Positions 55,090 to 62,500 of a stretch of DNA of 62,500 nucleotides are shown here, piece by piece; positions within the stretch are counted from its first letter, which is position 1; each line of letters begins with the position of its first letter. Made by a program: the position numbers and the translations under genes. Source of the stretch: Eimeria necatrix (taxonomy: Eukaryota > Apicomplexa > Conoidasida > Eucoccidiorida > Eimeriidae); assembly GCF_000499385.1 (NCBI RefSeq), contig NW_013652098.1, positions 1-62,500 on the forward strand, written 5' to 3'. The notes beneath the pieces were generated by a model. That model did no database searches, was not told the DNA's origin, and saw nothing but the letters and a program-made list of their open reading frames with translations.

Positions 55090-58050
55090 ATGTCAGCAAA
55101 AACTCAAGAAGCAGCGAGTAAATCATCCCCAGGTCGGACTGGTTCACCACATAGACGGATCTAGAGGTGTTCCTGTTCTCTATGAGAGAAGACTAGCGGG
55201 TTCTTTCCTCCTGAGCCTCGTATCCTTTCTAGTTCGTAGCCGTGTCGCGTAAGAGCTAGACTTCAGAGATCACTTCCTTTTACTTCTATTCTAATATGCA
55301 ATTAAAATTACAGTTGATACGAGCCTTTTGGTTTGCCTGATTTGCCACTAGATGAAGAATCGCCTGAGCAGGAGCGGCTCCGCACGCTGGCGGAACTGCG
55401 AGAGAAGGCGGAAAATGAAGTAGAGAGCCTGCAGGCGCTGCTTGAGCAGACGAGGCGTGGCAGGATAAAACTGCAGCTTGAAGTAGTGAGTTAGCGGCAC
55501 TATTTCATTATCTGCTGGCTGTTCGGTGCACCGCATGCTACAAAATAGTCGTTCTGTCTTGTCCAAAGAGCTTGTTTGAAACGTGAGGGGGTCCGCGTAG
55601 GCAATGCTTGTGAGAATTCGGGAAGCGACGCAAAGATGTAGTCAGAAACTACAACTGACACTTGAAAAGGAAACTGGGGAGGCTGCGATGGAAGAAGCTG
55701 CACACATGGAGGAACTTGCCGCTTATGACACACAAGCACATGTCCTAGAAGTTCAAGCAACCTTAGAAGAACAAGCGCAATTCAACTCCACCCAGCAGCT
55801 AATCTCCGCAGCTGACAAGTATTTTCAGGAGTCTTTGGCCGCAGCGCAACTGAGAACCAAAGAATTTAAAGCCATGTCTATAAGAGAGACTGAAGAAACG
55901 AAGCAGGAAGTCGAAGCCCTCAAAAAAACACTAGATCAAGTATGTTGGAACCAGCAGAATGCCCTGAACGGAGCCAGTGAGCACAATGGAGTCCTCCTTA
56001 TATGCACGTAGCAAGCGCTGTTGTGCACTTTAGTTGCAAAAGCCGTGGACCTGAAGTGACCTTCTGCAGCGACGATGACCAAGAGGTCGACTTGCGTTAT
56101 TTCTGGCCTTCACAGCACTTAAGCAAAATAAGGGAAACATTCGAAAAGAGCACGGAGGATTTGAAGCTGCAGTGTGAAAGAGAGTTAAAGGTATGTCGGG
56201 GTGAGTATTTGAATGCAGCATTTACCGTTCCATATAGAGGCCAGAACACAAGGCTTTCAAGATCGCATCCAGCGTCTTAAGAATGTTTTAAAAGAACTGA
56301 GAAACAGGTGTTTTTTAATTCCCTGCATGCTGGCAACAAGGATTTCGACTTGGTGGATATTTCGAGGCTTACCTTGCATCTTTAGTGTTCCTCGCAGTGC
56401 GGCGCTTGCTGTATTCAGGAGCTCGAACAGTCTTTGGAGCTCCAGGAGCGCGTTTCTATCCACGAGGTGGAGGAGTCGAAGAACTGCCACATGAATAAAC
56501 TGAAGGCATTTAACCAGGAAGCTATCAGCAAGCTGAAGGGTAGGCCGTTGTGCCACAGACTGCAGAGAACCTAATTTCTACGGCTTGCGTGGACTGGCTC
56601 AAGCAAAACTGCAACTGCTTTTCAAAACTGCTGCGACCAGGTTATTTCGAAGAGATTACTAGAGATAATCTGCAGCTGGTTAAGAAACTACGTGCTGAGA
56701 ACGAACGAACAGCTGCAGATAACAAAAGGCTGAAGAAAGAAATAGACTATATGGCTGCTCAGAATGCAAAAATTCGGGAGCCTCTTCAAGAACAGGAGGC
56801 CTTAAAGTGAGAATGCCTCAGCTGAAACGAGTGCAGGACAAATCCGTCGAACAAAAATCAACACGTTGAGCAGGCTATTTGAACTTCAGCTGCCTCCCCT
56901 ACACATTTTCTGCATTTCCATTTGATAAATCGTGTTGGCTTTCTGGCTGTTCTGTCCATTTGAGCATGGCACCATTTCTTAGCTAGAGAAAAGATTTCGT
57001 ATTCCCCTGAAATTTGCTTCACAACTTGAAATAGTTGCGTTTCTTGGAAGCTTCTGGCACCTGTGACATTCCCTTTTGCGTTCTAGGGCTCGGCTGAAGG
57101 CGCAGCTGCGCTTTGCAGAAAAGGACAGGCTGGTTTTACGCAACCTTAAAAGGAGAAATAAAGAGGTGAAACACTTGCCAAGGAATGCAAATAGCTCGCT
57201 GGCGCAGAAGTGTTCCTCAGCATCACCCTCTGTAGGACATCGGTGCAAATGGGGTTCAGATTCAGTAGATTAGGCCAGCTTGCCTCGTGTTTTGCAGATG
57301 GAAGAAAACATAAAGAACGTTCGTTTGCAAATTCGGGAGCTGGAGCATCAAAAGAAAGTCATCGGCCGCACCATCGGGCAAATGCAGCAAAGCATCCGGC
57401 AGCTGCAAGAAGAAAACAGCGGGGCCTCAGCAGCTTATGGAGCTTTGCTGAGGCTGCAGGCGACGGAAACTCTGGCAAAACTGGAGTCGAGCTTCCGGCA
57501 GATACAGGAGTCGCAGGCTAGCGCTCACTTCCCTCCAGAAGCCTCCAAAGCCGTTTGCCAGATGATCCAGCAAGCCGTTGCAGACCACAGCTGCTGCGAG
57601 CGCGACTTAAGAAAAGAACTGCGCAGAAGCATCGACGCCTACAATGACATGGTGGCCTTCATGCGGCACCGCCTGGAAGAGCTGCGAGTGCCTCAAGTCT
57701 ACATAAAGGCCGAGTTGCTGCCGCAGCCGGATGAGCCAGCAGCAGCAGGCGAGCTGGAGCCCCCAGCGGCGCCTGGGGCTTCCCATGAGCCCAGCCTTGC
57801 AGTTTCTCGCCAAACTTCTGGCCAAAGTTCGGAAGAAACGGAGGAAATGGAAGATAAAACGGATCTCGAGGGCCTCGCCGGAGGCGCAGCTCAAGAACCG
57901 GAAACAACAAACTTGAACTGCTCAGCTCACCCCGCTGGATGGCTGACTACGCAGCCCTGTGCACAAGGGGCCAACAACATCTACCTAAAAAAAGCGACAC
58001 TGCAGCGATTTACAAACAACGCTGCATGCATCTCGAAATATTTCCCTTAA
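55090..58050 (+). CDS. Dynein regulatory complex subunit 4 (DRC4/GAS8)
   Basis: Exons 55090-55132, 55352-55482, 55601-55939, 56116-56190, 56419-56539, 56641-56806, 57087-57165 and 57298-58050 give 568 residues (1707 nt). DRC4 is a core coiled-coil subunit of the nexin-dynein regulatory complex on axonemal doublets. Diagnostic words: IRETFEKSTEDL, VSIHEVEESKN, GYFEEITRDNLQLVKKL (family form NYYNDIT..NL..I), AQNAKIREPLQ, KARLK and, near the end, DAYNDMVAFMRHRLEELRVP (family: AHNDLLRTYEAKL..FG.P). Human GAS8 has 478 residues; the extra length is a polar C-terminal tail. In Eimeria the only flagellate stage is the microgamete, so expression there is likely. A coiled-coil-like piece at 56240-56307 is not part of the mRNA by alignment and phase. 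Confidence 0.9.
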
Positions 58051-59371
58051 CGCTACCTGCTCTTCGACGCAGCTTCACTGGCAAAGGTGCTTTCCTCAAG
58101 AACTGCATTAATGGCGCCGCTGCTGCTTGTGTTCACTCGTAGACTTTATATGAAACAAATCCGTTTTAGCTGCTTCTGAGACCTCAAGGCTTAGGCTGGA
58201 GTCCATATAGTGAAGTGCATGCAGAGTCACAAAGGCGAAAACCACTAATAGAAAAGGCAGAAGGCCCCGTCAAACCCTAAACAAAGCCCTTTTCCCACAA
58301 CGAAAGGGAGTAGACTGCTCTGTGAAGTCTCTAGGGGCTTCAGTGAGGAGCTTTCCCTCAGAAGGAGGCCTGGGTACAGCCCCAGGGGCCCACAGGGGCC
58401 CCCTGAGGGTCACTTCACCTTCGCCCACAAAGAAGATTAAAGTGCACTTAGACTGCGCAAGGCAGCAGCACTGCAAGCTGCATAAACAGGAGACTTAAAG
58501 CTGGCTTTCGGGAGCAGGAGTGGCTGGGAGGGCTTCGCGTGCTAATTAATAATTAATTAATAAAGCCTTTCTTTGTTATGAGCCGTCACTTATATAGCCG
58601 GGCGCGCAGACCAGCCGTGGCCTTCTGTGCGAGCCTGTAGGGTCCAGCAAGCGAAGTAGCAACGGCGTGCAGGTTCAAAGTAAGCAAACCCAAATCTGCT
58701 GAAATGTTCTGCTTTCTCTCGGACTTAGGCGAATATTGCGATCTGCTGCTGCGGGAATGGCCCACCTCCCGGCCTCCCTTAGCTTAGTTTAACTCTAATA
58801 GAAAAGATATGGCTCTGCAGAGTGTCTTTCTTGCAACACAGCGAGCTGGCGGTGTGGCGGAAACTGAACAGTGGCAATGCAAGAAGTTGAACGGCGCGCG
58901 TGCCATCCCACTGCGCGTGTTGTGAGTCAATTTTGAAGACATGATGAGAGTAATTCACTTAAATTCTATTAAATGGTAATTAATTAGGTCAGTTTCATCA
59001 GAAATGCGGACAGGGCGATCAGCACAGGACGGCGACTTCGGGTAAGGTGAATCTGGCCAGGACTGCTAGCTGCTGTACCACGGCGGCTCCTGCAACGCAG
59101 TTACGCGGATCCATAAATAAATTTAATATTATTTAAAAAAGGACAAACAATAATAATATTATATTTCAAGTAGGAAGCTAACAGGGGCTGCAGCGGTACG
59201 CCGCAGGGCCCCCTATCCGCAGGCATGCAGACACTGCTGCCTTAGCCTTCTGAACAAATAAAGTCTAGTAAAGAAATGCGAAGACAGAACAGCAATTACG
59301 CATTCATTGGGATCCAAGTGGCCTCTGCAACCCTTCCTATTCCTTTTCAGTGCTGCGGAGCAGCAGCGGCT

Positions 59372-59407
<36 letters not shown>

Positions 59408-59409
59408 CC
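58051..59409. other. Intergenic region, no gene seen
   Basis: Repeat-poor until about 59.3 kb, where a CAG tract (59375-59406) lies directly before the next start codon. TAATTAATTAATAA occurs near 58541-58562 and AATAATATT near 59150. No exons are supported. Confidence 0.5.
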
Positions 59410-60084
59410 ATGTCGCTGTTCTTGTCCGGGTTTGCCCGCGCGGGGGCCCCCCTGAAAGCTGCAAAGACCCTGGGGGCCCTTGGGGCCTCCGTGAGGCCCT
59501 TTGCGAGCTACCAGGGCCAGAAAGTGACTTCTGAGCAGCTGCTGAAGAAGAACGACGAGTGGCTCATCGAGGAAACCAACTTCTGCCTTGGACGCGTTGT
59601 TGTGAGCATGCTTGCTGCTGCTGCTGCTGTTGCTGCTGTTGCTGCTGTTGCTGCTGCTGCGGCTGTTACTGCTGCTGCTGGTAGACCCCGGGCGTTGCTG
59701 GCGGTGCTGCTGTTGCTGCGGTTGCTGATGCTGCTGCGGGCCGCAGGGCCGCCGTTGTCGAGGCTGCTGCTGCAGGCGCTGCTGCTGCTGCTGCTGCTAA
59801 AGCTGCTGCTGCCGCAGCTTTGCACTGTTGGTGTGGTGGCTGCCGTTTGCTGTGTCGCCGTGCTGCTGCGTTGCTGCTGCTAGAGCAGCTGCAGCGGCTG
59901 CAGCAGTCGCTGCAGCCAGTGCGTTTCAAAGAAACGGACGACCTGGCGCACCGCGTGCTGCACCTCATGGACGCGCAGCTCGGCAAAATGCACACGAGGC
60001 TCCGCGACGGGACTTGCATTCCAGTGATGGGTCTTTACATTCCCTGCGTCATGGACAAACCCACGCCCCTCCACCAGTGCCTCG

Positions 60085-60143
<59 letters not shown>

Positions 60144-60248
60144 GCTGCTGGTGGTGGTTGTGCTGCTGCTGTGGTGGTGGTGGTGGTGGTGGTGGTGGTG
60201 GTGGTGCTGCTGCTGCTGCTGCTGCTGCTGGGCTGCTGGTGGTGGTTG

Positions 60249-60287
<39 letters not shown>

Positions 60288-60621
60288 GCTGTTGGTGGTG
60301 GCTGTGCTGCTGCTGCTGCTGCTGCTGCTGCTGGGCTGCTGGTGGTGGTTGTGCTGCTGCTGCTGTGGTGGTGGTGGTGGTGGTGGTGGTGCTGCTGCTG
60401 CTGCTGTTGGTGCCTCTGCTGCTGCTGCTGAGGGTGCTGGTGTTGCTGATTTCGCTGCTGCTGCCCATGCTGCTGCTGCCTTGGAGTGGCTGCCGCTGCT
60501 GCTGCTGCTGCTGTCTCGCCTCGCTGCTTCGCTTCGTAGTGCTGCTGCCTGTGGCTGCGATTTTCTTGTGTCAGCAGTTCTTTCTGCTGCTTTTCCTTTT
60601 CTCCTTCTTATATGTTGTTTA

Positions 60622-60673
<52 letters not shown>

Positions 60674-61971
60674 CGCTGGCTCTGACCTGCAGGAAACGCC
60701 GCTTTTGAAGTACACCTGGGACGAGACGTACACTGAGGCATTTGACGAGTGAGTTCACGCTGCCTTGCAGCTAGCTAGCTAGCTAGCTAGCTAGCTGGAT
60801 AGCTAGCTGGAAAGCTAGCTAGCTAGCTGGCTAGCTAGCTAGCTAGCTGGCTAGCTAGCTAGCTAGCTGGCTCGCTAGCAGGGGCTCTGCCGAGCTGGCC
60901 AACTGGCGCAATAGACCCTTTACTTGGCTCGGGCACTGCAGCGAAATGGCTAGCTAGCTAGCTAGCTAGCTAGCTAGCTAGCTAGCTAGCTAGCCAGAGG
61001 TCGACCTGACTAGCCAACAAGGAAGCTGGCTAGCTAGCTAGCGAAGGGTCTAGCTGACTGGCACGCATGCTAGCTAGTTAACGAGCTAGCTAGCCAAGGG
61101 TTGAAACTGCCAGCTAGCTAGCTAGCTAGCTAGCCAGCTAGCTGGCCGACCGTCTCACCGGGGCCAGCAAACCAATTTGCCCATGGGCCCCAGCGGAAGA
61201 GTGCTGCGGATAACTGGCGACTAGCTGCTGCTGTTGCAGCAGCAGCAGCTGCTGTTATTTCTGCTGCAGCTGCTTCAGCTGCTGCTCCGCAGCGCTGGCG
61301 CAGCTGGCCTTGGCTAGCTAGCTAGCCACAGCTACTACTCAGTAGCGAGAGCTAACAGGGAACAGCTAGCTGGCTAGCTCTGCTGCTGCGCTGAAGTGAA
61401 TTGCCAAAGACTGCTGCTGGCTAGGCAGCCATCGAGGAAGCAAAGTGGCTAGCTAGCTAGCTAGCGAAGTTACTAGACAGCCGCCAGGCTAGCTAGCTAG
61501 TTGGCTAGCTAACTAGCTGGCTAGCTAGCTAGCTAGCTAGCTAGCTGAGGGCGAGTTTAATTGGCGGCAGCCTCGCCGCGTGTTCAACAAGAGGGAGCCG
61601 CCGGCCTGCCTTCAGGTGTCGGCGTAGGTAACTAGCTAGCTAGCTAGCTAGCTAGCTAGCCAGCTAGCTAGCTAGCTAGCTATTTATCTAGCTGAGTGGC
61701 TACGTAACAAGGTAGCCAGCTAGCTAGCTGCCAGCTAGCTAGCTAGCTAGCTGTCACTGGTGCTGAAGGCGTCGGAGCATCGCCTGGGCCTGGGCTAGCT
61801 GGGTTGGCTGCAAGGGAGGCAGCTGCTGCTGCCGCCGCTGCTGCAGCAAGTTTTGCTGCCGCTGCTGCTGCGCTGCAGCATCTGGCTCCAGGTCACTTTG
61901 CTCAGTAGGAGCATCGCTCCAAGCTTCTTCTGTTGCTGCGTCTGTCTCTACCTCAGCAGCAGGTGCTGTTC

Positions 61972-62008
<37 letters not shown>

Positions 62009-62300
62009 TGCCGTGTTGTGGCTGTCGTCGTCTGTATCGGAGCCGCTGACGAAGCTGCTGTTGCTGCTGCTGTGGGACAGGGGGGGCCTTCTGCTGCTGT
62101 TGCTGCTGGGCCCAGTGCCAGCTCCGCGCTGCAACAGCTGCTGCTGCTGCTGCTGCTGCCCGAGACTGTATCTGCTGCTGCTGCTGCTGTAGCCCCTGCC
62201 AGCTGCTGTGGCTGCTGTCGCGCTTCTGCTGCGAGAGCAAGCAGCTGCAGCCGTCTCTGCTGCCCCAGTGGCAGGCCTCGGAGGAGTCGGCCATGTTGTC

Positions 62301-62341
<41 letters not shown>

Positions 62342-62459
62342 CTTTAGGCCCGAATCAAATCCACGAGATGAAGCAGCTGCAGCTGTGGCTGCTGCGCTCG
62401 CAGTTCGCTGCAGTGTCGATGGACCTGCTGTTCTTGGAGCCCTCGGGAAGCGGGGCTGC

Positions 62460-62500
<41 letters not shown>
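59410..62500 (+). CDS. Probable mitochondrial protein, 3' end beyond the window
   Basis: Exons 59410-59601, about 59889-60083, 60693-60748 and 62348 onward join in phases 0, 0 and 2. The start MSLFLSGFARAG to ASVRPFASYQG has the Arg, Ser and Ala content of a mitochondrial presequence. Then come VTSEQLLKKNDEWLIEE, the soluble part VRFKETDDLAHRVLHLMDAQL, CIPVMGLYIPCVMDKPTP, ETPLLKYTWDETYTEAFDE and, after a 1.6 kb intron, [19 protein letters not shown]. No known family was recognised; an apicomplexan-specific respiratory or ATP-synthase accessory subunit is one guess. The introns are made of CTG/GTG triplets and a GCTAGC satellite. The acceptor of exon 2 is ambiguous, since several CAGs lie in frame. 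Confidence 0.55.
59606..59880. repeat. CTG/TTG intron tract
   Basis: CTG and TTG units with short unique pieces make up the first intron of the mitochondrial-type gene, starting just after the GTGAGC donor at 59602. Confidence 0.8.
60089..60667. repeat. CTG/GTG higher-order minisatellite in an intron
   Basis: Pure CTG runs at 60089-60140 and 60624-60667. Between them a larger unit, CTGGGCTGCTGGTGGTGG plus TTGTG and a CTG run, occurs about four times (near 60140, 60229, 60285 and 60330), with pure GTG runs at 60172-60203 and 60366-60389. Confidence 0.85.
60769..61755. repeat. Large GCTAGC (AGCTAGCT) satellite in an intron
   Basis: Blocks of CTAG units at about 60769-60880, 60947-60995, 61028-61043, 61100-61145, 61450-61545, 61628-61690 and 61705-61755 are separated by short unique or GGCTAG-derived sequence. 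It fills most of the 1.6 kb intron 60749-62347. Confidence 0.9.
61754..62294 (-). CDS. Possible antisense gene nested in the last intron
   Basis: Minus-strand frames have non-repetitive, protein-like pieces. An ATG start MADSSEACHWGSRDGCSCLL is at 62294. In another frame SFVSGSDTDDDSHN, EVETDAATEEAWSDAPTEQS and LQPTQLAQAQAMLRRLQHQ end with a stop at 61754. They could be joined through the CAG/CTG tract near 62040-62160, but no clear splice pair was fixed. It may be a repeat artefact. Confidence 0.25.

Noticed and set aside
55352..55460. ATG at 55352 as the DRC4 start
   Set aside because: That frame stops after about 36 codons. The coiled-coil frame is joined in phase to the exon starting at 55090.
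56240..56307. Coiled-coil-like exon in DRC4
   Set aside because: It ends in phase 2 while the next exon needs phase 0, and family alignment joins ELK directly to ELEQSLEL. Kept only as a possible poison exon.
59828..60685. Long plus-strand frame of Cys, Leu, Val and Gly
   Set aside because: Made of CTG/GTG repeats in an intron; open in all frames on both strands for that reason.
60769..61755. CRISPR-like or integron-like array
   Set aside because: Units are 4-8 bases without unique spacers of even length; this is a eukaryotic satellite.

Overview
The window is apicomplexan nuclear DNA, almost certainly from an Eimeria species. The signs are dense CAG/CTG triplet tracts that become poly-Gln/Ala/Ser in proteins, plant-type telomere-like repeats (TTTAGGG) inside genes, short GT-AG introns, and apicomplexan gene families such as a rhoptry-type kinase and an LCAT-like enzyme. 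All gene models were built by hand from splice signals and reading phase. In each complete spliced model the exon lengths sum to a multiple of three. No tRNA, rRNA, CRISPR array or transposon was found.

The window alternates between repeat-rich and repeat-poor stretches, like the R and P segments known from Eimeria tenella chromosomes. Repeat-rich 1-20.8 kb: eIF2-beta (minus, its 3' end lies beyond base 1), ribosomal protein eS12 (plus), a multi-span membrane protein split by a CTG intron (plus), a secreted MATH-like protein (minus), and a TRAIP-like RING/coiled-coil protein (plus). Repeat-poor 20.8-47.5 kb: a possible 73-residue gene (minus), a triple CCCH zinc-finger protein (plus), an HP1-like chromodomain/chromoshadow protein (minus), a second TRAIP-like RING protein with a C-terminal membrane anchor (plus), an LCAT-like acyltransferase/phospholipase (minus) and a small chromodomain protein (plus). 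Repeat-rich 47.5-52 kb: a rhoptry-type secreted kinase (plus) and a DNMT2-type methyltransferase (minus). Repeat-poor 52-59.3 kb: DRC4/GAS8, an axonemal protein (plus). Repeat-rich 59.3-62.5 kb: a probable mitochondrial protein (plus) with a 1.6 kb intron made largely of a GCTAGC satellite; it runs off the right edge.

The strongest new observation is the pair of TRAIP-like genes at 15.85-20.39 kb and 34.25-37.47 kb. They are on the same strand, have the same RING spacing, an identical first-exon length (98 nt) and the same phase at all eight shared introns, but different tails: one ends in a PCNA-box-like peptide, the other in a transmembrane anchor. The introns of the first are packed with telomere-like, CTG and GGGGCCCC repeats and those of the second are clean, so the pair is a natural comparison of what repeats do to introns.

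The second theme is that repeats appear to supply splice sites. A telomere-like array provides a donor (16487), a TTTAG motif provides an acceptor (404), and a TGTACGTACAG palindrome provides an acceptor (16355). Four palindromic motifs (TGTACGTACA, GCTAGC, TGCATGCA, GGGGCCCC) are expanded into arrays.
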